Source: Agromyces tardus (GTDB lineage: Bacteria; Actinomycetota; Actinomycetes; Actinomycetales; Microbacteriaceae). Taken from it: a stretch of DNA of 64,000 bases. The notes beneath the pieces were generated by a model. The model saw only the letters and a list, made by a program, of their open reading frames with translations. It was not told the DNA's origin and did not search any database. Numbering within the stretch: position 1 is the first letter of the stretch; the number at the start of each line of letters is the position of its first letter. The stretch spans positions 1 through 64,000 of the forward strand of contig NZ_RHHB01000002.1 of the NCBI RefSeq assembly GCF_003710805.1. The letters are read 5' to 3'. Positions 7,422-16,037 of the stretch are shown in pieces. Position numbers and translations under genes: made by a program.

Positions 7422-8945
7422 TCAGCCGACCGGCGTGAACCCCCGCGCCACCTCGATGAGGATGCGCGCGCCGTAGCCCGTCGCGCCCTTCGACCGCCAC
7501 GCGTCATCCGCGTCGCTCTGCATCGTGCCCGCGATGTCGAGGTGCGCCCACGGGGTGTCGCCCACGAACTCCGCGAGGAACAGCGCCGCCGTCGCCGCGC
7601 CGGCGTACGGTCCGCCGAGGTTCGAGATGTCGGCGATGTCGGAGTCGAGCTGCTTGCGGTACTTCTTCTCGAGCGGCAGCTGCCATGCGGGCTCGTCGGT
7701 CGCCACGGCGGCGTCGCGCAGCCGGTCGACGAGCGGCTGGCTCGTGCCGAACACCGCGGCGGTCGAGGCGCCGAGCGAGACGAGCGCCGCGCCCGTGAGC
7801 GTCGCGATGTCGATGATCGCGTCGACGCCGTCCTCGGTGGCGAGCACGAGGCCGTCCATCATCGCGAGGCGGCCCTCGGCGTCGGTGTTCTTCACCTCGA
7901 CGGTCTTGCCGCCGCGCGCGGTGAGCACGTCGCCGAGCTTGTACGCCGAGCCCGAGGGCATGTTGTCGGTGCACATCAGCCAGCCCGACACCGTCGCGGT
8001 CGCGCCGAGGTCGCGCAGGGCGGTGAAGGCCGCGAGCACGGATGCCGCGCCGCCCATGTCCATCTTCATGAGCAGGTGCATGGGGTCGCTCGGCTTCAGG
8101 CTGATCCCGCCCGAGTCGTACATGATGCCCTTGCCCACGAGTCCGAGGTGCCCGGTGGACTCGCCCGACGGCGTGTACCGGAGCTTGACGAGCCGCGGCT
8201 CCTCGGCGCTGCCGGCGTTCACGCCGAGCAGTCCGCCGCAGCCCATCTCGATGAGCTGCTGCTTGTCGTACGACTCCACGTGGAACCCGAAGCGCCCGCC
8301 GAGCTGCTCCGCGACCTCCGCCATGTCGGTCGCGGTCAGGTGACTCGGCGGCGTGTTCGCGAGGTCGCGTGCGACGGCGGTGGCGCGGGCCGTCACGAGG
8401 CCGGTGGCGATGCCGGCGGATGCCGTGCCCGCGTCGACCCCGTCGAGGTGCAGCTCCACGCGGCCCAGCCGGGACTCGCGCGGCTCCGACTTGAGCGCGT
8501 CGTACCGGTAGCGGGCGAGCAGCGCACCCTCGGTGAGCGCCCGGGCCGCCGACTCCGCGTCGACCCCGCCGAGCGACGGCACCCGCAGCCCGACGTTCGA
8601 GGCCTTGGGCACGGCACGCACGAACGCGGCGGCCGCGTCGCGCACCGCGGCATCCGTCAACTCGGCCGCCGGCCCCAGTCCGACGATCACGATGAGCGTG
8701 GGCTCGGGGCGGGCCAGCACGATCGACGTGCCCGCCTTCGCCTCGAAGCCCGCGCGCGCGAGCGCCTCGCGGTCGAGTGGCACGCCTTCGGGCAGGTCGC
8801 CGTCGGAGTGCACGAGCACGCCGAGCGCGTCGAGCGCGCCCGCGCCGAGTTCGTCGACGGCGACGACCTCGACGGCGTCGGCCGCGGCGAGCGACGGCAC
8901 GGGGGTGAACTCCGCGGGGATGAGCTTGTTCGGGCTGCGGGTCAT
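7422..8945 (-). CDS. pepA: Leucyl aminopeptidase (M17 family)
   Basis: A 507-residue cytosolic M17 aminopeptidase that releases N-terminal amino acids from peptides using two metal ions. The C-terminal catalytic domain carries the signature KNTDAEGRLAMMDGLVLA, the metal-binding region GLVGKGIMYDSGGISLKP with MKMDMGGAASVL, and IATLTGAALVSLG. The N-terminal domain (about residues 1-170) is the variable macro-like domain. Its start overlaps the stop of the upstream DHA2 transporter gene by 4 nt (ATGA), so the two are cotranscribed and translationally coupled. The coupling of a peptidase to an exporter is unexplained; it may simply reflect compact gene order. Confidence 0.93.
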   Translation of the reverse strand: MTRSPNKLIPAEFTPVPSLAAADAVEVVAVDELGAGALDALGVLVHSDGDLPEGVPLDREALARAGFEAKAGTSIVLARPEPTLIVIVGLGPAAELTDAAVRDAAAAFVRAVPKASNVGLRVPSLGGVDAESAARALTEGALLARYRYDALKSEPRESRLGRVELHLDGVDAGTASAGIATGLVTARATAVARDLANTPPSHLTATDMAEVAEQLGGRFGFHVESYDKQQLIEMGCGGLLGVNAGSAEEPRLVKLRYTPSGESTGHLGLVGKGIMYDSGGISLKPSDPMHLLMKMDMGGAASVLAAFTALRDLGATATVSGWLMCTDNMPSGSAYKLGDVLTARGGKTVEVKNTDAEGRLAMMDGLVLATEDGVDAIIDIATLTGAALVSLGASTAAVFGTSQPLVDRLRDAAVATDEPAWQLPLEKKYRKQLDSDIADISNLGGPYAGAATAALFLAEFVGDTPWAHLDIAGTMQSDADDAWRSKGATGYGARILIEVARGFTPVG

Positions 8946-10645
8946 GCGCCGGCCTCCAGTCGGTCGGGATCGACGACTGCGTCGATCGGGTCGTCGTCGT
9001 CGGGTTCGAGCTTCTCGGGAAGTTCGCCCTTGCGGTAGCCGGGCATGCGCATGGCCGGCACGATGGCGAGCAGCGAGAGCAGGGCCAGCCCGAGCAGCGA
9101 GATCTGCAGTGCGCGCAGGCGGGCGTCCTCATTGATCGCGATCGCGGCGGCCGTCTCGGCGTCGGTCGCCGACGTGTCGGCGAGCACCGCCTCGAGCTGC
9201 TCGTTCGTGAGGAAGTCGGCCTGGTTGATGTTGACCTGGCTGATCAGCTCGTCGCTGATCTCGGGATGCTCGGCCGCCGACGTCGCGAGCGTCGAGGCGA
9301 GGATGCCGACGGCGAACGCCGTGGCGACCGCGATGCCGACCGAGCCCGAGAGGTTGTGCACGAGTCCGCGCCACGCGCCGACGTCGCCCGCGAGCTGCTT
9401 GGGCGCCGCGGAGAGCAGCGTGTTGAACACGAGGGCCACGATCGACCCCTGGCCGAGACCGAGCAGGATGAGGCCGATGACGACGAAGACCTGCCCCCAG
9501 TCACCGCGCACCGTGAACGCGAGCAGCGTGAGCGCGAGCGCCACCACGATGAAGCCCGCCGTCGCGAGCACCCGGGGGCTGAAGCGCCCGTACAGGTAGG
9601 CGATGAACGTCGACGCCACGAAGATCGACAGCGTGTAGGGGATGATCGAGAACGACGTCTCGATGCCCGACAGGCCCTGCACCACCTGCATGTACAGGGG
9701 GATGAGGAAGTTGGCCGCGGTGCCGACGAAGAGCATCGTGGCCATGCAGGCCGTGACCGCGCGCTCCGCGCCGGTGGCGAGCACGCGCAGGTCGAAGATG
9801 CGGGGCTTGCCCGCGGCGCCGCGACGGCGAAGCCAGAGGAAGAACGCCTGCCCGACGACGAGGCCGAACACGATGAGCACGGGCGCCGGCGAGATGCCGA
9901 GGATGTCGAACGGGGCCTGCGCGGTGGCGTTCCAGACGCCCCACGTGTTGAGGCCCGAGAACCCGAAGCTCAGCAGGATGATGGCGACGGCGGCGAGGAT
10001 CGCGCCCGTCCAGTCGATCGTGAGGCCCGGCTGTGGCGGCACCTTCTTGAGGCGGAAGCTGAGCAGCAGGTTGACCGCGCCGAGCGCGACCATGAGCGCG
10101 AACGACCAGCGCCAGCCGATGGTGGTGGCGAACGTGCCGGCGATGAGCAGTGCGAGCACGCCCGCCGCGGGGATCGCCGCCGCGAGGAACCCGATCGCCT
10201 TCGCCTGCGTGTCGCCGTGGTAGTTCGTGGCGATGAAGACCGTGAGCGCGGGGGCGATGAGCGCGATGACGGCGCCCGACGACGCCTGCGCGATGAACAG
10301 CACCGCGGGGCTCTGCGCGAGCGCCACGCCCGCCATCGCGAGCGCGTGGATCGCGACGGCGATCTGGAAGACCCGGCGTGTGCCGAAGCGCGCCCCGAGC
10401 TTCGCACCGAGCAGGATGAACGCCGCCATCGAGAAGGTGCCCGCGGTGATCGCGATGCCGACCGAGGAGGCCGCGGTGTCGAGGTCGCCGGTGATCCCGG
10501 CCATCGACACCGTGAGCGCGTTGACGGCGAACGACGCCTGGATCTGGGTGAGCACCACCACCGCCAGCGGCAGCCACGACGCCTTCACCGCGGCATCCGC
10601 CACGCCCGTCGCCGTGCCGCCGGACGCCTGCGCGTTCGAACTCAT
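8942..10645 (-). CDS. DHA2-family (EmrB/QacA-like) MFS exporter, 14 helices
   Basis: A 567-residue polytopic protein with about 14 membrane helices. It has the MFS loop motif ALGAKLGARFGTRRVFQ-like segment (LGAKLGARFGTRRV) between helices 2 and 3, and the long extracytoplasmic loop before the last helix (HPEISDELISQVNINQADF). DHA2 members are proton-coupled drug or metabolite exporters. No regulator adjoins it; the promoter must lie in the 130-bp gap shared with the divergent SLC13 gene. pepA follows in the same transcript. The substrate is not predictable. Confidence 0.87.
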   Translation of the reverse strand: MSSNAQASGGTATGVADAAVKASWLPLAVVVLTQIQASFAVNALTVSMAGITGDLDTAASSVGIAITAGTFSMAAFILLGAKLGARFGTRRVFQIAVAIHALAMAGVALAQSPAVLFIAQASSGAVIALIAPALTVFIATNYHGDTQAKAIGFLAAAIPAAGVLALLIAGTFATTIGWRWSFALMVALGAVNLLLSFRLKKVPPQPGLTIDWTGAILAAVAIILLSFGFSGLNTWGVWNATAQAPFDILGISPAPVLIVFGLVVGQAFFLWLRRRGAAGKPRIFDLRVLATGAERAVTACMATMLFVGTAANFLIPLYMQVVQGLSGIETSFSIIPYTLSIFVASTFIAYLYGRFSPRVLATAGFIVVALALTLLAFTVRGDWGQVFVVIGLILLGLGQGSIVALVFNTLLSAAPKQLAGDVGAWRGLVHNLSGSVGIAVATAFAVGILASTLATSAAEHPEISDELISQVNINQADFLTNEQLEAVLADTSATDAETAAAIAINEDARLRALQISLLGLALLSLLAIVPAMRMPGYRKGELPEKLEPDDDDPIDAVVDPDRLEAGA

Positions 10646-10763
10646 CTCGCCCCCCGCTCGACCGAGCCACGCGCGTCGGCGGGGCCACAGAACCGACAGT
10701 AGCCCCGAAACGCGCGGGCGCGGTATCCACCGAATGGGTGGTTCCGGGCGGATGCCGCGCCGC

Positions 10764-10769
10764 TAGTCT
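10764..10769 (+). promoter_or_regulatory. -10 box for a leaderless SLC13 transcript
   Basis: TAGTCT lies 6 nt before ATG 10776 with no Shine-Dalgarno between them, the arrangement expected for a leaderless message. Confidence 0.45.
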
Positions 10770-10775
10770 GAGCCA

Positions 10776-12335
10776 ATGGATCCGGTGGCGACCACGCTGG
10801 TCATCCTCGTGCTCGCCATCGTGGCGTTCCTGTCGAATCGCGTCCCCCTGGGGATCGTCGCGATCGGCGTCTCGGTCGCGCTGTGGGCCACCGGCATCCT
10901 CGACCTGGGGCAGGCCCTGTCCGGTTTCGGCGACCCGACGGTCATCTTCATCGCGAGCCTCTTCGTGGTGAGCGAGGCGCTCGACTCGACGGGCGTGACC
11001 GCGTGGGCCGGGCAGCAGGTCATCGGGCGGGCCGGCACGAGCCGCACCCCGCTGCTCGTCGTGGTCTGCGTGCTCGTGGCCGCCGTCACGGCCCTCATCA
11101 GCGTGAACGGCGCGGTCGCGGCCCTGATCCCCGTGGTGGTGGTGGTCGCGACGCGCGCGGGCATCGCCCCGTCGCAGATGCTCATGCCGCTCGCGTTCTC
11201 GGCCCACGCGGGCTCGATGCTCGCGCTCACCGGTACGCCCGTGAACATCATCGTGAGCGAGACGGCGGCGGATGCGGGTGCCCGCCCGTTCGGCTTCTTC
11301 GAGTTCGGGCTCGTGGGCGTCCCGCTCCTCACGGGGACCCTGCTCATCATCGCCGTGTTCGGACGCCGGCTACTGCCAGAGCGGGCGCCGACGAGCCTGC
11401 CGCAGGACGTGACCTCGCATGCTCGCACACTGCGCGAGCAGTACGCGCTGCCCGAGGGCACCGAGCTCATCGGCGTGCGCGAGGGCGCGACCGAGGTCGT
11501 CGTCGCGCCGCGGTCGGAGCTCATCGGGCTGCACCTGTTCCCCGGCATGGCCACGCCGAGCGGCGACCTCGTCGTGGTCGCGGTGCAGCGCGCGGGGGAG
11601 GACCTGCGCGGGCCCGACGCGACGCTGCAGGCCGGGGACACGCTGCTGCTGTCGGGTCCGTGGGAGCTGCTCGAGCGCAACACGTCCGGCCCCGACGTGC
11701 TCGTGGTGGAGGAGCCCTCGCGGGTGCGCCGGGGCGTCCCGCTCGGGGCGGGCGCGAAGCGCGCGATGGTGATCCTCGGCGTGATGGTGCTGCTGCTCGC
11801 CACGGGCGTCGTGCCGGCCGCGATCGCGGGGCTGCTCGCGGCATCCGCCCTCGTGCTCACCCGCGTCGTGACCCCGAAGCAGGCCTATCGCAGCGTCTCG
11901 TGGACGACGGTGGTGCTCGTCGGCGGCATGATCCCGCTCTCGACCGCATTCGTCGAGACCGGCACGGCCGACGTCATCGCGAAGGGACTGCTCGACGTGG
12001 TGGGGGACGGATCGCCGTACCTCGCGCTGCTCGCGATGTGCCTGCTCACGATGGTGCTCGGCCAGCTGATCTCGAACACGGCGACGGTGCTCATCGTCGC
12101 CCCGATCGCGGTCGTGATCGCCGCCGACCTCGGCGTCTCGGTGCTGCCGTTCATGATGGCCCTCGCCGTGTCGGGCGCGGCGTCGTTCCTCACGCCGGTC
12201 GCGACGCCGGCGAACACGATGGTGCTCGAGCCGGGTGGCTACCGGTTCGGCGACTACTGGAAGCTCGGCCTGCCGCTGCTGCTGCTGTTCCTCGCGGTGG
12301 CGGTGCTCTACGTGCCGCTGGTCTGGCCGTTCTGA
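10776..12335 (+). CDS. SLC13/DASS-type permease with a TrkA-C domain
   Basis: A 519-residue transporter of the ArsB/NhaD or DASS superfamily. Two membrane halves (residues about 1-195 and 320-519) contain family motifs SVNGAVAALIPVVVV, LTGTPVNIIVSETA and, in the second half, ISNTATVLIVAPIAVV and SFLTPVATPANTMVL. A cytoplasmic TrkA-C (RCK-C) domain lies between them, about residues 225-295 (SELIGLHLFPGMATPSGDLV, LQAGDTLLLSG), which in relatives binds a small ligand. It probably imports a dicarboxylate, sulfate or similar anion with Na+ or H+. ATG 10776 is preceded by TAGTCT and no ribosome site. Confidence 0.85.
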   Translation: MDPVATTLVILVLAIVAFLSNRVPLGIVAIGVSVALWATGILDLGQALSGFGDPTVIFIASLFVVSEALDSTGVTAWAGQQVIGRAGTSRTPLLVVVCVLVAAVTALISVNGAVAALIPVVVVVATRAGIAPSQMLMPLAFSAHAGSMLALTGTPVNIIVSETAADAGARPFGFFEFGLVGVPLLTGTLLIIAVFGRRLLPERAPTSLPQDVTSHARTLREQYALPEGTELIGVREGATEVVVAPRSELIGLHLFPGMATPSGDLVVVAVQRAGEDLRGPDATLQAGDTLLLSGPWELLERNTSGPDVLVVEEPSRVRRGVPLGAGAKRAMVILGVMVLLLATGVVPAAIAGLLAASALVLTRVVTPKQAYRSVSWTTVVLVGGMIPLSTAFVETGTADVIAKGLLDVVGDGSPYLALLAMCLLTMVLGQLISNTATVLIVAPIAVVIAADLGVSVLPFMMALAVSGAASFLTPVATPANTMVLEPGGYRFGDYWKLGLPLLLLFLAVAVLYVPLVWPF

Positions 12336-12464
12336 GTCGGGAGCTCGCCCAGCGGGCCGGCCGCGGGTCGTCGAGACGGCCCGCGCACGCGGCCTCGCGC
12401 CTAAGCTTGGGGTGAGCCGCGCCCCCAGCTCGACGCATCGAGCGCGCGGCAGATCGGGAGCATC

Positions 12465-13019
12465 GTGGAGATCTTCGAGGGATGGCCGTTGCCCGTCGCG
12501 GTGGCCGCGCTCTTCGTGATCGTGCTCCTGCGCGCGGGCGGTACCTACGCGATCGGGCGCGGATCCCGCGCCGGCGTGAAGCGCCTCCTCGAGCGCCGCG
12601 GGCGGATGGCGCCGAAGTTCGCCCGCGCCGAGTCCGTCATCGGCCGCTACGGTGCGCCGGTCGTCGCGCTCTCGTTCCTCACCGTGGGATTCCAGACCGC
12701 CGTGAACCTCGCCGCCGGCGTGATGCGGATGCCGCTGGTGAAGTACCTTCCGGCGCTGGTCGTGGGCGGCCTCATGTGGGCGACGCTCTACGGCGTGCTC
12801 GGGCTCGCCACGATCAACGCCGTCGTGGCCGCGGCGCAGCGGAATCCGCTCGGGGCCGTGCTCAGCGGGCTGGCGGTCGTGGGGCTGCTCCTGCTCGTCG
12901 AGCTGTTCACGCGGCGGGCCCGCGCGATCGGCGGTGCCCGATCCGAGGCGGGTGGCCGATCCGGCACGGCCGGCCGGCCGGTCGCGTCCGACGAGGACGG
13001 GGCGTCGTCGCAGGCCTGA
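12465..13019 (+). CDS. VTT/DedA-like small membrane protein
   Basis: A 184-residue protein with an N-terminal helix (LPVAVAALFVIVLLRAGGTY), a central hydrophobic hairpin typical of the DedA/VTT fold (YGAPVVALSFLTVGFQTAVN, then AAGVMRMPLVKYLPALVVGG) and a last helix near residue 130. The tail (about 145-184) is charged and disordered. DedA proteins are linked to lipid (undecaprenyl phosphate) transport and membrane potential; this one is shorter than most. GTG 12465 has GGGAG upstream. It ends 22 nt before the ThrE-like gene. Confidence 0.7.
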   Translation: MEIFEGWPLPVAVAALFVIVLLRAGGTYAIGRGSRAGVKRLLERRGRMAPKFARAESVIGRYGAPVVALSFLTVGFQTAVNLAAGVMRMPLVKYLPALVVGGLMWATLYGVLGLATINAVVAAAQRNPLGAVLSGLAVVGLLLLVELFTRRARAIGGARSEAGGRSGTAGRPVASDEDGASSQA

Positions 13020-13041
13020 GCCTGCCGTCGGCGAGCGCGGG

Positions 13042-14808
13042 ATGAGCGAACGGTCGCGGAGGCCCAGGCTCCTCCGCAGCGTGGCGTGCACCGCGGGGAT
13101 CGCGGGATGCGTCTGGGCCGCCGCGGTGGCGGCACCCGCGGCCGCGCACGAGGGCCGGGCCGAGCACGTCGCCGTCGCGGCACCCGCCTCGCCGTCGCCG
13201 GACACGACGCCCGACGCGCCGCCCGACCCGAGCCTCGATGCCACGCCCGTCCCCGAACCGACCGAGCCCGGCGCACCCGAGGCGTCCGTGTCGCCGACGC
13301 CCACGGAACCGGGTGAGACGGCGCCCGAGACGACCGCGCCGGCGGTCGAGACGCCGAAGCCCGAGGACGCGGCGCCGAGCGAGACCCCGACGCCGATCCC
13401 GGGATTCGCACCCGTCGACCCGGCGCTCGCCGCAGCGGGCGGATCGGCGATCTCGTGGCTCATCGCCGCGTGCGTGCTCGTGGCCGGCGCGATCGTGCTG
13501 CTCGCGCTGCGCCGTCGCGGGGAGCAGGACATCACGTCGAGCGCCCGCCTCGCGGAATGGACGGGATCCCGCCCCGTGGTGCCGTCGGGCGCCCCCGACC
13601 CCGCGGCGACCCTCGCGGCCGCGGAGTCCGTGGGCGAGGCGATGATCGACGCCGGCTACTCCGTGGTGACGGTGCGCCAGGTGCTCGACGACGTCGCGAG
13701 CGTGAACGGCCTGCCGTCGAGCGAGGTCGTCGTGTTCCCGACGGCGCTGCTCGTGTCCGCCCGGGGCGACGGCGAGCTCCGCACGGGCGCCGTGACGAGC
13801 GGCGAGAGCAAGCTGCTCCTCGCGCAGGTCGACCACCTGCAGCACACGGTCGATGCGGCGCGAACGGGCGTGCTCGATCCGGCGTCGACGCTCGAGCGAA
13901 TCCGGATCATGCGCGAGCTGCCCCCGCCCTTCACCGCCGTGCAGCGCGTGCTCGGCTACGCCCTCCTCAGCGTGGGCCTCTCGGTGCTGCTGGGCGCCTC
14001 GTGGGCCGGAATCGCGCTGTCCGCCGTGCTCGGGGCGGGCGTGGGCACCCTGCTGCTCGTCGGGGAGCGGGTGCCGCGCCGGTACGGGGCGCTCCTCACG
14101 GTGGCGATCTCGTTCGGTGTCTCGCTCACGGTCTTCCTGCTGCTGCGCGGTCCGTTCGGTCCCGACATCCTGCCGGCGCTCATCGCACCGCTCGTCGTGC
14201 TCCTGCCCGGGGCGCTCCTGACCACCGCGGTGATCGAGCTCTCGACCGGGCAGATGATCTCGGGCGCGGGGCGGCTCGCCGCCGGGGCGATGCAGCTCGT
14301 GCTGCTCGCCGCCGGCATCGTCGTCGCCGGCGCCCTCGTGGGCGTCCCCGGGTTCGACCTCGAGGAGCAGCCCGACCTGCTCGGCCCGGTCGCGCCGTGG
14401 ATCGCGGTCGCGGTGTTCGGCGTCGGCATCGTCGTGCACCAATGCGCGCCGCGGCGGTCGCTGGGCTGGATCCTGCTCGTGCTGTACATCGCCTACGGCG
14501 CCCAGGTGCTCGGTGACATCTTCCTCGGCGGCGTGCTCTCGGCGTTCGTGGGCGCATTCGTGGTCACGCCCGTCACCGCGATCGTGGCCCGCCAGCCGCG
14601 GGGGCCCGCGGCACTCGTGAGCTTCATGCCCGCGTTCTGGCTGCTCGTTCCGGGCGCGCTCGGTCTCGTGGGCGTCGCGAGCGTGCTCACCGGCGATGCG
14701 AACGGCATGAACACCCTCGTCACGACGATCTCGACGATGGTCGCGATCGCGCTCGGCGTGTTGGCGGGCTCCGCCGTCTCGTACCGGATGAAGCGACCGG
14801 CGCTCTGA
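13042..14808 (+). CDS. ThrE-family exporter with a secreted proline-rich N-terminal arm
   Basis: A 588-residue threonine/serine exporter-family protein. The usual parts are a cytoplasmic hydrolase-like domain (about 165-300: SVGEAMIDAGYSVVTVRQVL, VVVFPTALLVSARGDG) and about ten C-terminal helices. It also has an unusual N-terminus: a signal-like hydrophobic stretch (12-36, ending AAPAAAHEG), about 80 residues almost entirely Pro, Thr, Glu, Ala and Ser (43-122), and a transmembrane helix (about 137-156). The arm would therefore sit outside the membrane. ATG 13042 is the only start compatible with the upstream gene. It would export threonine, serine or small peptides; the role of the arm is unknown. 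Confidence 0.82.
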   Translation: MSERSRRPRLLRSVACTAGIAGCVWAAAVAAPAAAHEGRAEHVAVAAPASPSPDTTPDAPPDPSLDATPVPEPTEPGAPEASVSPTPTEPGETAPETTAPAVETPKPEDAAPSETPTPIPGFAPVDPALAAAGGSAISWLIAACVLVAGAIVLLALRRRGEQDITSSARLAEWTGSRPVVPSGAPDPAATLAAAESVGEAMIDAGYSVVTVRQVLDDVASVNGLPSSEVVVFPTALLVSARGDGELRTGAVTSGESKLLLAQVDHLQHTVDAARTGVLDPASTLERIRIMRELPPPFTAVQRVLGYALLSVGLSVLLGASWAGIALSAVLGAGVGTLLLVGERVPRRYGALLTVAISFGVSLTVFLLLRGPFGPDILPALIAPLVVLLPGALLTTAVIELSTGQMISGAGRLAAGAMQLVLLAAGIVVAGALVGVPGFDLEEQPDLLGPVAPWIAVAVFGVGIVVHQCAPRRSLGWILLVLYIAYGAQVLGDIFLGGVLSAFVGAFVVTPVTAIVARQPRGPAALVSFMPAFWLLVPGALGLVGVASVLTGDANGMNTLVTTISTMVAIALGVLAGSAVSYRMKRPAL

Positions 14809-14826
14809 CGGCGGCGCGTCCGAGCC

Positions 14827-15963
14827 TCAGGCCGCGAGCTGGGGATCGGGCTCGCGCGAGGGCTCGGCCTCGGAGGTGTCCGACCCTCGGGCCGCTACTG
14901 CGTCGATGAACCGGATGAACACCGAGATCCAGCCGAAGATGATCGAGAACGCCAGCAGCTCGAACGCGGTGAGGTTCCAGTAGCCGACGGGCTCGAACAG
15001 CACGGCCCCCGCGAGGAGCACGGCCGCGGTGGCGCCGCAGAAGACGAAGAACCGCCGCGGCATCCCGCGCAGCACCCACGGCGACGAGAACAGCAACGCG
15101 AGGAACGTGAGCGACATGCCGATCGCGCAGGAATTGTGCACCGCCATGTTCACGTCGAGCGGGAACAGGCCGACGCCGGCGAGGAGCACGCCCATCACGA
15201 TGAACACGACCGAGACGGCCATCGGCGCCCAGGGGTGCACGAGCACGCCCTGGCGCACCAGGGTCACGAGGTCGCGATTGACGTAGAGCGCGAACGTCGT
15301 GACGAAGAGACCGCCCACGATGAGGGCGATGTTGAAGAGCGCACTCGAGAGGTCGTTCGCGGTGCCCAGCTGGCTGAAGTGGTACTCCCACCACCGCGGA
15401 TCCTGCGATGTCGACATGCTCGCGAGCGTCGACACGGCCATGAACAGCACGAGAAGGGACGCGAGCTTGTTCGTCGTGATCGACGAGACCGAGAGGTAGA
15501 TCCAGTAGCCCACAAGGCCCGTGGTGACGGCGACGAGGCCCGTCCCGACCCAGACGTCGACCGTGAGCCCCTCGAAGCTGCGCTGGAGCAGCACGAAGGT
15601 GCAGACCGTGAGGATCGCCGCGATGATCGCATGCACTGCCGAGACGGTGCCCTCGTCGAGCGAGAACTTCCACGGACGGAGGTCGTGGCGCCATTCCTGC
15701 CCGGGGAGGCTGCGAGACCGCCAGTATCCGATGACGCCCAGGGCCAGTCCGGTGAGGAGGGCTCCGGCTGCGGCGACGATGCCGACCGAGAGACCGCCCC
15801 ACAGCGGCCAGTCCCCACCGGCGAAGAGGACGGCGGCGATCACGCCCATGACCGCCGCCGCGATGGACCCGCCGACGAGGGCCTCGGTCTCGACGGCGAG
15901 GCGGCGTTCCGGCGTCGACTCGATGGGGTCCGCGGCGGGGGCCGCATGCGTCGGTGCTGACAT
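14827..15963 (-). CDS. DUF998-like polytopic membrane protein
   Basis: A 378-residue protein with about nine membrane helices. The segment DPRWWEYHFSQLGTANDLSS followed by ALFNIALIVGGLFVTTF resembles the DUF998 family signature (Trp/Phe-rich loop, LGT, then a helix starting FN). Function in that family is unknown. ATG 15963 fits the start of recognisable protein (MSAPTHAAPAADPIE); longer in-frame readings would run through the neighbouring STAND gene on the same strand and are shadows. The C-terminus is acidic and disordered. It converges on the ThrE-like gene with an 18-nt gap. Confidence 0.65.
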   Translation of the reverse strand: MSAPTHAAPAADPIESTPERRLAVETEALVGGSIAAAVMGVIAAVLFAGGDWPLWGGLSVGIVAAAGALLTGLALGVIGYWRSRSLPGQEWRHDLRPWKFSLDEGTVSAVHAIIAAILTVCTFVLLQRSFEGLTVDVWVGTGLVAVTTGLVGYWIYLSVSSITTNKLASLLVLFMAVSTLASMSTSQDPRWWEYHFSQLGTANDLSSALFNIALIVGGLFVTTFALYVNRDLVTLVRQGVLVHPWAPMAVSVVFIVMGVLLAGVGLFPLDVNMAVHNSCAIGMSLTFLALLFSSPWVLRGMPRRFFVFCGATAAVLLAGAVLFEPVGYWNLTAFELLAFSIIFGWISVFIRFIDAVAARGSDTSEAEPSREPDPQLAA

Positions 15964-16037
15964 GGCCTCATCGTACGACTCGGCGTCGTCGGGCGGCGGC
16001 GTCGCGGCCGGAGTCCGCCCGCGCGCCGAACCGTCGC

